Assembly (NCBI GenBank): GCA_020354625.1
Contig: CP070651.1
Location: forward strand, 2,194,669 to 2,258,668
Direction of reading: 5' to 3'
Length of the DNA: 64,000 nucleotides
From: Trueperaceae bacterium
Lineage (GTDB): Bacteria; Deinococcota; Deinococci; Deinococcales; Trueperaceae
In this document: one piece after another, positions 24,853 to 33,245 of the stretch
How the letters are laid out: the number at the start of each line of letters is the position of its first letter
Position numbering within the stretch: the first letter of the stretch is position 1
Made by a program: the position numbers and the translations under genes
Notes under the pieces: model-generated
What the model saw: the letters and a program-made list of their open reading frames with translations, nothing else
Told to the model about the DNA's origin: nothing
Database searches by the model: none

Positions 24853-25275
24853 TTACTCCTTTGATCGCTGGAGGTAGCTCTCCAGGATGAGAACAGCGGC
24901 CGCTTCATCGAGCCGGCCTTTTTCTCGGCGTTTACGTTTCGGCACCTCGCTCGCGAGAAGGTGGCGCCCTGCCAATTGGGTTGTGAAGCGCTCGTCCTCG
25001 AAACAGACTTCCAGACCCTGTCTCTCGAGCGCTCGAGCAAACTTGCGAACCCGTTTCGTCTGCGGTGAATCGCTGCCGTCCGTTCTCTGCGGAAGACCCA
25101 CGACGACGCGAACGGCCCCTTCGCGTTCAACGATGCGTTTGACGGCGGCGACGTCGTGGGCGGTGTCACTCCTCGCAAGGTGACCGCGCCCAAACGCGAA
25201 GCGCGATCCCAACTCTCCACGAGCGACGCCGATACGCGCGTCTCCTACGTCTAGGGCGATGACGACGTCAGACAA
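24853..25275 (-). CDS. ruvX: RuvX/YqgF putative pre-16S rRNA nuclease
   Basis: RNase H-fold nuclease thought to process the 5' end of pre-16S rRNA. 140 residues. Metal motif ALDVGDARIGVA, VVGLPQRTDGS, and C-terminal DERFTT and LDEAAAVLILESYL are all present. No ATG or GTG fits; TTG 25275 is chosen because GAAGGAG precedes it and it gives LSDVVIALDVG. It overlaps the end of the HAD phosphatase gene by 8 bp, and mltG follows after 3 bp, so three genes form a tight unit. Confidence 0.93.
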   Translation of the reverse strand: MSDVVIALDVGDARIGVARGELGSRFAFGRGHLARSDTAHDVAAVKRIVEREGAVRVVVGLPQRTDGSDSPQTKRVRKFARALERQGLEVCFEDERFTTQLAGRHLLASEVPKRKRREKGRLDEAAAVLILESYLQRSKE

Positions 25276-26065
25276 CCCCGGCTCCTTCGGGGGTGATCCA
25301 ACGCTCCAAGAATCGCGCGACACCCTCGTCGTCGTTGCTGCTGGTGAGAGAATCTGCGGCGGCCTTCGCCTCCTCGCTGGCGTTCGCCATCGCCACCCCG
25401 AACCCGACCCAGCTAAGCATTTCGGCGTCGTTGTGCTGGTCCCCGAAGGCAGCGATCTCATCCTGCTTTACGTCGAGGGTCTTTGAGAGAAGCTCCAGCG
25501 CCCTGCTCTTGTTGGCCAGCGGGTGCAGTACCTCGAGCAGATTGTCCGAGGTCCAGGTCGTATAGACGGGCAGCTCAGCCAGCGCGCGGCTCATGGTGCT
25601 GGCGATCATGGAGGGGTGTCTGAAGAGAAGCTTGATGACGCCCTCTTGCACGAATGTTTCGACGTCGCCGACCCCATCGGGTCGCTGCCCGTTGCGGAGC
25701 TCAAACAGTTTTTGGTCCAAGTACCAACCGGTTGTGGCCTCTACCCCTGCCAGCACGTCTGGAAAGCGGTTGCGCATGACTCTGATCACTTCCAGCGAGA
25801 CCGTGCGATCGAGTTGGTAGAGATGGGTAGGTAGCTCGCGTCCAAAGTCGTAGAGGCTGGCGCCTTGGTAGACCACTGTCGGCCCGGTAAGACCGAGTTG
25901 GGTTGCGTATCGTCTGACCAGTCGTGGCGGACGGCCCGTGCAGAGCACCACACGAACGCCCTGGCGCATGAGCGTTTTCACGGTTCGCTCGGTTCGCGCG
26001 GTGATGTCTTTGTCGCTCGTCAGCAGCGTACCGTCTAAATCGAGCGCTACCAGCTTCGGTCTCAT
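25268..26065 (-). CDS. Cof-type HAD-IIB phosphatase
   Basis: 265 residues. Haloacid-dehalogenase hydrolase of the Cof/YbiV type, usually acting on sugar phosphates or FMN-like compounds. Motif I ALDLDGTLL with the nucleophile Asp, motif II VVLCTGRP, motif III Lys in LANKSRALELL, motif IV FGDQHNDAEML. The cap domain between residues 85 and 190 is of C2B type. 8-bp overlap with ruvX, 8-bp gap from alaS. Confidence 0.93.
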   Translation of the reverse strand: MRPKLVALDLDGTLLTSDKDITARTERTVKTLMRQGVRVVLCTGRPPRLVRRYATQLGLTGPTVVYQGASLYDFGRELPTHLYQLDRTVSLEVIRVMRNRFPDVLAGVEATTGWYLDQKLFELRNGQRPDGVGDVETFVQEGVIKLLFRHPSMIASTMSRALAELPVYTTWTSDNLLEVLHPLANKSRALELLSKTLDVKQDEIAAFGDQHNDAEMLSWVGFGVAMANASEEAKAAADSLTSSNDDEGVARFLERWITPEGAGVV

Positions 26066-26073
26066 CGTTGTCG

Positions 26074-28758
26074 TTAAGAGGCGGAGACCTCGGTGAGAAT
26101 CTCTGGCAGCGCGCTGAAGGCTTCCTGCAGCTTGTTGGGGTCTTTGACACCGGCTTGGGCCATATCCGGCCGTCCTCCTCCCCCTCCTCCGGCTCGCTTG
26201 GCCAGTTCCCGGATAATCGTTCCGGCGTGGGCGCCCCGCGCTTGACCCGAGGGGCCGACCTTGGCGACCAACAAGGTGCCGCTGCCGAGCACTACCAGAT
26301 CGGCTTGAGATTGTTGCAACAGGTTGTCCGCCGCCTTGCGGAGTGCGCCGGCATCGATGCCGTCGAGGAGCGCTGTCGTAAAGCTGAATCCCCCCGCTTC
26401 TCGGAGTTCGCTCGGGGTTGCACCCGTCGTCTGAGCGGCGGCGAGTCTGTCTCGCAAGGTGCTGATGTCGCGCTGGGCCGACTTGAGGTCGGTCTGAAGC
26501 TTACCGATTCGCTCGCTCAGCTCGTCCGGTTTGACCCCGAGTTGGTAGGCGAGCGCCGAAGTGGAGCCTCGCAGCTTCTGAACATAGTCGATGGCAGCTG
26601 TACCCGCTAACGCCTCGACCCGGCGTACGCCGGCAGAGACGGCCTCCTCACTCACGATCAGGAGGCTGCCGATCTCTCCGGTACGACCTACGTGCGTCCC
26701 GCCACAGAGCTCGATCGAAACGCTCTCCCTAGGGTCACGATCCTCGCCAACGGTGACCATGCGCACGTCGTCGCCATACTTTTCCCCAAAGAGCATCATG
26801 GCACCCTTCGCCCGCGCTTCGGCGATACCGACCACCTGCCACGAGACCGTAAAATCTGCCTGGATCCAGCGGTTCACAAGACCTTCGATGGCTTCGATCT
26901 CCTCGTGGCGGAGCGCAGCCGGGTGGGAGAAGTCGAAGCGGAGCCTGTCAGGCGCCACCAGTGAACCCGCCTGAGCTACGTGGCTGCCGAGTACGCTGCG
27001 AAGGGCAGCGTGGAGGAGGTGGGTGGCGGTGTGGTGTTTCTCTGTTTCGCTCCGGCTCGGGTCGACCACGGCCCGGACACGCTGACCCGGAAGCAGCGTA
27101 CCGCGAAGTACCTTCACCTGGTGGAGCGTCAGTCCCTGAGGGCTTCGGGTCGTATCGGTGACCAGGGCGCCGCCACCCTGCCACTCGAGCTTGCCGCTAT
27201 CGCCGATCTGCCCGCCCCCTTCGGGATAGTAGGGGGTAGGGTCGAGGACGACCCTGCCGGTCTGTTGTTCGGTGAGTTCGCTCAAAAGTTCGTCGTCACC
27301 GATGAGCGCAAGAACCTCTGCGTCTGCTTCGCGCTCGGTGTATCCACAGAACGTTGTTTCACCGTGTTGATCTGCGATGTTGCCGAGCATGTCCTTGCCG
27401 CTGATAAAGTGCGGGCCGCCGCCGCCGCTCCCCCGAGAGATGGCGCGCGCCTCTTCGCGAGCGGCCTCGTATCCGGCGCTGTCGACGCTGATACCACGCT
27501 CGGCTGCCATCTCCTGTGTCAAATCGAGCGGGAAGCCGTAGGTCTGCCACAAGTCGAACGCCACCCTACCGGAGAGCTCACGTCCCTCTAGCTCATCGAG
27601 CAGGCCGGCCACTCGCTGGATGCCGGCCTCGAGCGTCCGCAAAAACTGTTCCTCTTCGGTTCGAATGATGCCTTTGACCCGCTCTCGACCGTCGATCAGT
27701 TCCGGGTAGGCCGAACCCATGGCGGTGATGACCTGGTCGACGAGCGCGTGCAGGACCGGCTCGCGCAAGCCGAGCAGCCAGGCGTGGCGAGAAGCGCGCC
27801 TGAGCAGCATCTTCACCACGTAGCCGGCGCCGTCGTTGGCCGGCATGACCCCATCGGTGATCGCGAAGGTGATGGCACGTACGTGATCGGCGATGACGCG
27901 GTGAGAGACGCTTTGGGTGCCCTGGTACGCCTTGGCAGTCAGCTCGGCCACCCGTTCGATGGTCGGGAGAAAGAGCGGTGTGCTGTAGGCATCTTCCGCT
28001 CCGGTCATGACCGCAACCAGCCGCTCGAATCCCAGCCCGGTGTCGATATTCTGCTGCGGTAACGGCTCGAGCACGCCGCCTTCTTGTCGGTCGAACTGCG
28101 TGAAGACCAAGTTCCACACCTCGACGAACCGATCGCCCGAGCCGGTGTTGGGACCGGTCTCGTCGGGGGTTCCAAACTCGGGACCGCGGTCGTAGAAGAT
28201 CTCCGAACAGGGACCACAAGGCCCGTTGGGACCCTCGGTCACCGCGTTGGCCGGCCAGAAGTTTTCATCTTCGCCCCAGCGGGAGATCCGGTCGGCGGGA
28301 ACGCCGACATGTTCTGTCCAGACCTCGAACGCCTCGTCATCGTCGGTATAGATCGTCACGTAGAGCCGTTCGGGATCGAGGCCGAGCCACTCGTTGCTGG
28401 TCATGAACTCCCAGGCCCAGGCCGACGCTTCTCGCTTGAAATAGTCACCGAACGAGAAGTTGCCGAGCATTTCGAAAAACGAGTGGTGCCTGAGGGTGCG
28501 GCCGACATTTTCGATGTCGTTGATCCGCAGGCATTTCTGAGCGGTCGTCACGCGGTGCCACACACCCTGGTAACCGGCGAACTTGGGGGTCGCCCCCAGA
28601 AAGTAGGGTTTGAACTGAACCATGCCCGCACTGGTAAACATCAGCGTCGGGTCGTCGCTCTTCAGCGACGCAGAAGGGTAGGCAAGGTGCGTCTTCGCCT
28701 CGAAGAACTCGAGGTACTTCCGTCTCAGCTTGTCGATGTCCAACTCTGTCGTCTCCAC
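26074..28758 (-). CDS. alaS: Alanyl-tRNA synthetase
   Basis: Charges tRNA-Ala and edits misacylated Ser/Gly. 894 residues, standard full length. N-terminal class II core with motif 1/2 (FTSAGMVQFKPYFLG, RHHSFFEMLGNFSFGDYF), central tRNA-recognition region, editing domain with HHTATHLLHAALR and CGGTHVGRTGEIG, coiled-coil linker, and the C-terminal Gly-rich DHHA1 motif AGGGGGGRPDMAQAG. Start GTG 28758 with AGGAGG upstream and a TATAAT box at 28788. First gene of a probable reverse-strand unit with HAD, ruvX and mltG. Confidence 0.98.
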   Translation of the reverse strand: METTELDIDKLRRKYLEFFEAKTHLAYPSASLKSDDPTLMFTSAGMVQFKPYFLGATPKFAGYQGVWHRVTTAQKCLRINDIENVGRTLRHHSFFEMLGNFSFGDYFKREASAWAWEFMTSNEWLGLDPERLYVTIYTDDDEAFEVWTEHVGVPADRISRWGEDENFWPANAVTEGPNGPCGPCSEIFYDRGPEFGTPDETGPNTGSGDRFVEVWNLVFTQFDRQEGGVLEPLPQQNIDTGLGFERLVAVMTGAEDAYSTPLFLPTIERVAELTAKAYQGTQSVSHRVIADHVRAITFAITDGVMPANDGAGYVVKMLLRRASRHAWLLGLREPVLHALVDQVITAMGSAYPELIDGRERVKGIIRTEEEQFLRTLEAGIQRVAGLLDELEGRELSGRVAFDLWQTYGFPLDLTQEMAAERGISVDSAGYEAAREEARAISRGSGGGGPHFISGKDMLGNIADQHGETTFCGYTEREADAEVLALIGDDELLSELTEQQTGRVVLDPTPYYPEGGGQIGDSGKLEWQGGGALVTDTTRSPQGLTLHQVKVLRGTLLPGQRVRAVVDPSRSETEKHHTATHLLHAALRSVLGSHVAQAGSLVAPDRLRFDFSHPAALRHEEIEAIEGLVNRWIQADFTVSWQVVGIAEARAKGAMMLFGEKYGDDVRMVTVGEDRDPRESVSIELCGGTHVGRTGEIGSLLIVSEEAVSAGVRRVEALAGTAAIDYVQKLRGSTSALAYQLGVKPDELSERIGKLQTDLKSAQRDISTLRDRLAAAQTTGATPSELREAGGFSFTTALLDGIDAGALRKAADNLLQQSQADLVVLGSGTLLVAKVGPSGQARGAHAGTIIRELAKRAGGGGGGRPDMAQAGVKDPNKLQEAFSALPEILTEVSAS

Positions 28759-28787
28759 GATCAGCCTCCTGCTCGCGCTGAAAAATG

Positions 28788-28793
28788 ATTATA
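28788..28793 (-). promoter_or_regulatory. -10 box (TATAAT) of the alaS unit
   Basis: Consensus TATAAT on the reverse strand about 29 nt before the GTG start, with AGGAGG in the leader. No clear -35. In the 158 bp up to rbsK, an ACGCCGG/CCGGCGT stem (about 28828-28857) may end rbsK transcription. Confidence 0.5.
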
Positions 28794-28916
28794 CCCGAGC
28801 AGGGCAGGTTTTTTGTGGAAGGGTTTACGCCGGAGGTGGATGATCGCTTCCACCGGCGTGATAGATCTGGTGCCGTGGGTGTAGGGAGTGCCCCTGGGAA
28901 AAACGCAGCTGTCGAG

Positions 28917-29834
28917 TTAGAGGCTCATCAACGCTTCGATGTCGTTCCGTAGCGGCAAGCTCGGCTGAGCCCCCTCGCTGGTGGTCGCCAGCGCCCCGGC
29001 AGCGTTGGCAAAACGCACTGCCTCCTCGAGTTCTGCACCCTCAGCCAACCGTACCGCCAGCGCCCCGCAGAAGGCGTCACCGGCGGCGGTGGTATCGACC
29101 ACGGTCACCTGGTGGGCCGGCAGTTGGCCACGGGATCCAGTCCCCTCCCAGACGACGCCTTGACCCCCCAAGGTCACCACCACGTTGGCCGTGCCGCGCG
29201 CCCGCAGGAGCCCAGCCGCGACCTGTGCGCCGGCGATATCGCTCACCACCTGGCCAGAGAGCAGGGCGGCCTCGCTTTCGTTCACCACCAGGTAGCTCAG
29301 CCGCTTCAGGAGCGCGTCGTCGAGCGGCCTCCCCGGTGCCGCGTTCAGCATGACCGGAACGCCTATCTGTTCGGCCAGCTCAGCAACCCGCTGCACGGTT
29401 TCCAGAGGGTTTTCGAGCTGCATCAACACGATGCCGACGCCATCGAACAGTTCCGGGGTCACATCTTCGGGGGAGAGGTGCCGGTTGGCTCCCGAGCTGA
29501 CCACGATCATGTTCTGTCCGCTAGCGTCGACCGTGATAAACGCCATGCCGGTGGGGCCGGGCTGTTCGAGGAGCTGGCGCGTGTCGACGCCTACCTCAGC
29601 CAGCGCATCCTTGAGGCTCTGGCCGTACGCGTCGGTGCCGACCCGGCCGAGCATGCACACCTTACCTCCTGCCCTGGCAGCCGCCGCCGCCTGGTTGGCC
29701 CCTTTGCCTCCCGGGAAGGTACGCACGTCTTCGCCCAACACCGTCTCGCCGGGGCCCGGGTGCATTTCGACCTGTACCACGAGGTCCACGTTCAGACTCC
29801 CGACAACCAACACTCGTGTGCGCTGTACCGTCAT
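28917..29834 (-). CDS. rbsK: Ribokinase (PfkB family)
   Basis: Phosphorylates D-ribose at O5. 305 residues. N-terminal VVGSLNVDLVVQVE and GGKGANQAAAAARAGG, and the C-terminal anion hole with catalytic Asp in VVDTTAAGDAFCGALAV, are ribokinase-like (ANQAAA is typical of RbsK). No ribose transporter is adjacent, so physiological substrate is inferred. Start ATG 29834 lies 5 nt from a TAGAAT box. Confidence 0.88.
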   Translation of the reverse strand: MTVQRTRVLVVGSLNVDLVVQVEMHPGPGETVLGEDVRTFPGGKGANQAAAAARAGGKVCMLGRVGTDAYGQSLKDALAEVGVDTRQLLEQPGPTGMAFITVDASGQNMIVVSSGANRHLSPEDVTPELFDGVGIVLMQLENPLETVQRVAELAEQIGVPVMLNAAPGRPLDDALLKRLSYLVVNESEAALLSGQVVSDIAGAQVAAGLLRARGTANVVVTLGGQGVVWEGTGSRGQLPAHQVTVVDTTAAGDAFCGALAVRLAEGAELEEAVRFANAAGALATTSEGAQPSLPLRNDIEALMSL

Positions 29835-29839
29835 GCATT

Positions 29840-29845
29840 ATTCTA
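29840..29845 (-). promoter_or_regulatory. -10 box (TAGAAT) of rbsK, leaderless type
   Basis: TAGAAT ends 5 nt before the ATG; no ribosome-binding site. Confidence 0.5.
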
Positions 29846-29861
29846 CGGGCAAACTAAGAAA

Positions 29862-29967
29862 GGTAATGCGTGATGAGTGATGAGTAATGCGTAGGTGACG
29901 TGCAACGGAGTGGTTGAACCCCTACCTTTCGAAACACCCATTACCCATCACCCATTACCCATCACCA
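29862..29967. repeat. Heptad-armed inverted element, locus E
   Basis: Left arm 29862-29891 ends AATGCGTAGGT; right arm from 29931 preceded by TTCGAAACACCCAT. Core only about 40 bp, the shortest clear example. Located between divergent rbsK and the DinB-like gene. Confidence 0.8.
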
Positions 29968-30038
29968 GATCTTCCTAATTGCTAGGGTTTGTAGAGGCTA
30001 TGCTAGTAAGCGACAAACTTCGCCTTTTAGGAGGGAGT

Positions 30039-30563
30039 ATGTTTTCAGAACACTACCTAGAGACGGTGATGGGGATCTTTGCGAGGCAGAAGCGGCTTGC
30101 CGAGCGGGCACTCGCCCAGCTCGAGCCCGCCGATTATCACCGGACGCTCGACCCCGAGAGCAACTCGCTGGCGATCATCATCAAGCACATGGCGGGCAAC
30201 ATGCGCTCGCGCTGGCGTGACTTTCTGACCAGCGACGGCGAGAAGCCCGACCGGAACCGCGACGGCGAGTTCGTCGATGACGTCGCCTCCGCCGAGGCGC
30301 TCACGGCGCTTTGGGAGGAGGGTTGGGAGCAGGTGTTTGGGGCGGTCGGGGCGCTCACGCCGGACGATCTTCTGAAGACGGTGACGATTCGTGGAAAGCC
30401 GCACAGCGTGGTAGAGGCGATCGAGCGGCAGGTCGATCACTACGGGCAGCACGTAGGGCAGATCATCATGCTTACCAAGCACTTCAGGGGAGAGAGCTGG
30501 CAGACGCTGTCGATTCCCAGGGGTCAGTCGGAAACGTTCGATTCCAAACAAGCCGGAAGGTGA
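30039..30563 (+). CDS. DinB-superfamily protein (DUF1572-like)
   Basis: 174 residues, four-helix-bundle DinB/YfiT-like fold. Likely metal ligands: His in IIIKHMAGNM (about residue 50) and the two His in QVDHYGQHVGQI (about 135-139). Related proteins are thiol-S-transferases or of unknown function. ATG 30039 is preceded by AGGAGG. The stop codon TGA forms the first bases of a heptad-arm repeat. Confidence 0.8.
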   Translation: MFSEHYLETVMGIFARQKRLAERALAQLEPADYHRTLDPESNSLAIIIKHMAGNMRSRWRDFLTSDGEKPDRNRDGEFVDDVASAEALTALWEEGWEQVFGAVGALTPDDLLKTVTIRGKPHSVVEAIERQVDHYGQHVGQIIMLTKHFRGESWQTLSIPRGQSETFDSKQAGR

Positions 30564-30664
30564 TGAGTGATGAGGAATGAGTGATGAGTACAGCGAAGGG
30601 TCGAGGTTGAGTCCGGGCGTTTGCACGGCTACTACTCATTACTCATTACTGTTTACCCATCACC
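30561..30664. repeat. Heptad-armed inverted element, locus F
   Basis: Left arm 30561-30590 starts at the stop codon of the DinB-like gene; right arm 30631-30664 (TACTCATTACTCATTACT..CATCACC). Core about 40 bp. Confidence 0.75.
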
Positions 30665-30699
30665 TAATGCCCTTGAATTCAAACCCTCGGCATCTGTAA

Positions 30700-31581
30700 T
30701 CAGCGGCGCCTTGCCATGGCGCCATCCAGACCAGCCCGCTCGGTTGCTTCGCGCAACACCAGCAGCGGCTCCCGCTCGATGCCGTGCTGCCTGAACGACT
30801 TGCAGAGCGAGGTCACGTCGCGCTCGAGCAGTTGCCGGGCGTAGCGGTTCCTGTCGAGATCGACCATCTGGGGCAGGTCGATGAGGACGATCTGATCTTC
30901 CCACCAGAGCAGGTTATAGGTCGAGTAGTCTCCGTGGACCTTGCCGAGTTCGAGCAGTCGGATGAGGAGTTCAAAGCTCTGCTGCCAGGCGCTCGCCGCT
31001 TCTTGCGGATCTAGCGTTACATCAGAGAGCCGTGGGGCGGCGCCTTCGTCGTCACCGACGAACTCCATCAGGACCACCCGGCCGGCGCTGATGAGGTCGT
31101 CGAGCTGCGGCCCGATGGTGGGGCGTGGCACCGGGAGGCCTTCACGGTGGAGTTCGTGTAGCATCTGATACTCGTGCAATACCCATAAAGCGAGCTGCGG
31201 ATCGAGACCCATACGGCTGCTCCGATCGAGCGCCCGCTTGAGGCGTTTGCTCGAGATGGAGCGTCCCTGGCGGTAGTGACGGTCCTCTTTGAAAGAGCGA
31301 ACCTCGAGGTCGCTGTACACCTTTGCCGCGAGGCGTCCTACCGGGCTTTCAGCGAGATAGACAGTCGCTTCTTTACCGCTCTTGAGTTGCTCTTTGAGGT
31401 CTGTAAGCAGCCCGCGTTCGTAGAGATTTTGCAGGCCCGGATCGTCGAAGGCGTGGGCGCTCGAGTACGCCGTTCTGGCATCGGTTTTCAGCTCGGTAAC
31501 GGTGCGCCTGCCTTTGGGTCGGCGCCGGTCTTTGCGTTTGCTGAAACGCTCTTTGGGTGCTGAGGTGTCGTCGTATCTCAA
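30700..31581 (-). CDS. RIO-type serine/threonine protein kinase
   Basis: 293 residues. Basic N-terminus (KERFSKRKDRRRPKGRR), then a RIO kinase domain: nucleotide loop GKEATVYLAES, Lys in LAAKVYSD, catalytic loop VHGDYSTYNLLWW with Asp and Asn, and the metal Asp motif VLIDLPQMVD. RIO kinases are universal in archaea and eukaryotes (ribosome maturation) and patchy in bacteria, where the role is unclear. Start TTG 31581; no strong ribosome-binding site, so the start is provisional. Confidence 0.88.
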   Translation of the reverse strand: MRYDDTSAPKERFSKRKDRRRPKGRRTVTELKTDARTAYSSAHAFDDPGLQNLYERGLLTDLKEQLKSGKEATVYLAESPVGRLAAKVYSDLEVRSFKEDRHYRQGRSISSKRLKRALDRSSRMGLDPQLALWVLHEYQMLHELHREGLPVPRPTIGPQLDDLISAGRVVLMEFVGDDEGAAPRLSDVTLDPQEAASAWQQSFELLIRLLELGKVHGDYSTYNLLWWEDQIVLIDLPQMVDLDRNRYARQLLERDVTSLCKSFRQHGIEREPLLVLREATERAGLDGAMARRR

Positions 31582-31888
31582 GCGCTGATTCGCAATTCTT
31601 TCAAGGCGATCTCCTAACGTAGCGGCCCCATGCGGGACCGGGCGTTGTGATGTGGAGGACTCACCCTACGCGGTTCAGCTCGCTACCGCATCACGTAGGG
31701 TGGTTCTGTTTTGCCGATATCTCACGGCCTTCACCCCCTTCACGTGAGCAACCTCAGTATGCGTGTAATCAGAGGCTCGTGTCAAACGAAACGGTACAAC
31801 TCTGACGATCGCTACCTACTCGAGTCGTCAAATTTTTGAGGTGCGGGTCTGCGATGAACCGAAGCGGTTTCGATGGTCTATGAGGCTT
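31582..31888. other. 307-bp intergenic region with one large hairpin
   Basis: Apart from the hairpin at 31662-31702 I see no gene, RNA or repeat. Presumably holds the RIO-kinase promoter and the 3' end of the receiver/DUF4388 transcript. Confidence 0.4.
31662..31702. repeat. Hairpin, 9-bp outer and 5-bp inner stem
   Basis: CACCCTACG pairs with CGTAGGGTG, enclosing GCGGT/ACCGC. No U tract on the reverse strand; a weak T-rich stretch (GTTCTGTTTT) follows on the forward strand. Confidence 0.6.
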
Positions 31889-32788
31889 CTATCGCCCTCG
31901 TGGTTGGCGAGTGCTCGCACCGACTCTGCCAGCTGGCGGTACGCGTTTGCGGTTCGCGAGGGCCTCTTTCAGAAACTCGGTTCTCGAGATCTCTGGTGAG
32001 GGTGAAGCGTTCTTGCGGTGTTCGTCGAGGCTGACAGCCACCTTGAGCAGGAGCTCTTTGACAGGGGTGCGGATGATGGTAAACGCGTCGAAATTGGCTT
32101 CGCTCAGCTCGATATCGCGCTTGAGAATGAACTCGGTATCGCTATTGTCCTCAGCGGCGGTGAAGATCTTCAGCACGGCATCTTCGGCATGGTAGCTACC
32201 GAACTCGGCGAGGATGAGCACGCCGTCGACGAAGATCATGTGCGCCTCTTGTCCGTCGGTGATGACCTTGAGCTGTCCTGTTTTCTTGCCCTGAGCGAGG
32301 AGTACAGCGAGGTCGAAAAGACCTAGTTCATCGAAGACCCCGCTCAACGCGACGTCGCCTTTTGGACCACCGGCTCTGGATCGCTGCTGCTCGTGCAGCT
32401 GCTCGAGCTCCGAACACGCCACTTCGACGATCTCTTTGGGGGCCGCCTTGCTCCGTAACGCCAAGGTGGCACGCTTTTCGACGAACCTCTTGGGGGCTCG
32501 GGAGTCTAAGAGCACGAAGAGAACCTCTTCGGTTGAGAAGCGGCGTCTGACCGTGTTGTGGAGATCGAACCCGCTCAGGTCGGGGAGCCTGCGGGGACAC
32601 ACAACGACGTCTGGGCGGTGTTCCTTGAGGAGTTGCAGGGCATTGTCACCGTCGCGCGCGTGTTGGATATCGAATCCGGCCCGTTGGAAGCGCCTGCGTA
32701 GCCTCGCTGCCCGCAGGCGGGCGGGCATGACGATCAGCGCGGTCTTTGGGGGTGTTTTTTCGGCGGCTGGTGTGTCGTTCTCGTGCAT
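31889..32788 (-). CDS. Degenerate receiver domain plus DUF4388 (PATAN) protein
   Basis: About 299 residues. Residues 15-135 resemble a receiver fold (TALIVMPARLRAARLRRRF... HRPDVVVCPRRLPDLSGFDL), but the phospho-acceptor Asp position is Pro (VVVCPRRLPD) and the N-terminal acidic pair is absent. Residues 150-270 are DUF4388/PATAN: SGVFDELGLFDLAVLLAQGKKTG then MIFVDGVLILAEFGSYHAEDAVL. The family occurs with signalling and gliding or polarity regulators. Start ATG 32788 is chosen with GGAGCG upstream; the frame runs to 32911 and earlier starts are possible. Convergent neighbours none; divergent from the small gene at 32955. Confidence 0.7.
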   Translation of the reverse strand: MHENDTPAAEKTPPKTALIVMPARLRAARLRRRFQRAGFDIQHARDGDNALQLLKEHRPDVVVCPRRLPDLSGFDLHNTVRRRFSTEEVLFVLLDSRAPKRFVEKRATLALRSKAAPKEIVEVACSELEQLHEQQRSRAGGPKGDVALSGVFDELGLFDLAVLLAQGKKTGQLKVITDGQEAHMIFVDGVLILAEFGSYHAEDAVLKIFTAAEDNSDTEFILKRDIELSEANFDAFTIIRTPVKELLLKVAVSLDEHRKNASPSPEISRTEFLKEALANRKRVPPAGRVGASTRQPRGR

Positions 32789-32954
32789 CGTTCGCTCCGC
32801 TTCGATTCCCTTCAAGATCATCATCGCGAGGTAGGCTTTCGCCAACAGCGGTACAGAGTCCGAGTCCTCACCGGTCAGTGTTGACGCTCGACTATTACAA
32901 GAGACTGACACAGCTGCCGGCGTCTACCCTGGCAACTGTTATGATGGGCGTCAG

Positions 32955-33215
32955 ATGGAGCCCGAAAAACCCGACTTTCGCCGGTACTGGCTGAAGCTCT
33001 CCGTAGACGGTGAAAAGGAGCGTTTTGTCCTTTTTGATATGACGCTCGAGGACTACTGGCAACGGGTTCCGTTCGAGGTCAGGGAGTACCTCCGCCTCCA
33101 CTACGGACTCCCGCTGAATGCGCTCGAGGCTGCAAACAACTGGCGCAGGAGTGCGACTGAGCCGGAAGGCCAGAGCATCGCTGCTTGGCTGAGCCAAGAG
33201 GGGGGGGATGAGTGA
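32955..33215 (+). CDS. Small conserved-looking protein, function unknown
   Basis: 86 residues, acidic, soluble, not recognised (PDFRRYWLKLSVDGEKERFV, FEVREYLRLHYGLPLNALEA). A TATGAT box lies 9 nt before the ATG. Codon use and base composition fit the neighbouring genes and no other frame is better. It ends 30 bp before the convergent mutS stop. Confidence 0.55.
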   Translation: MEPEKPDFRRYWLKLSVDGEKERFVLFDMTLEDYWQRVPFEVREYLRLHYGLPLNALEAANNWRRSATEPEGQSIAAWLSQEGGDE

Positions 33216-33245
33216 ACGACCGGCTGAAAGCCGGATCTCGTGCTA

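Noticed and set aside
28796-28860. Strong terminator after rbsK
   Set aside because: The ACGCCGG/CCGGCGT stem has a bulge and no U tract on the reverse strand, so it is only mentioned with the alaS promoter.
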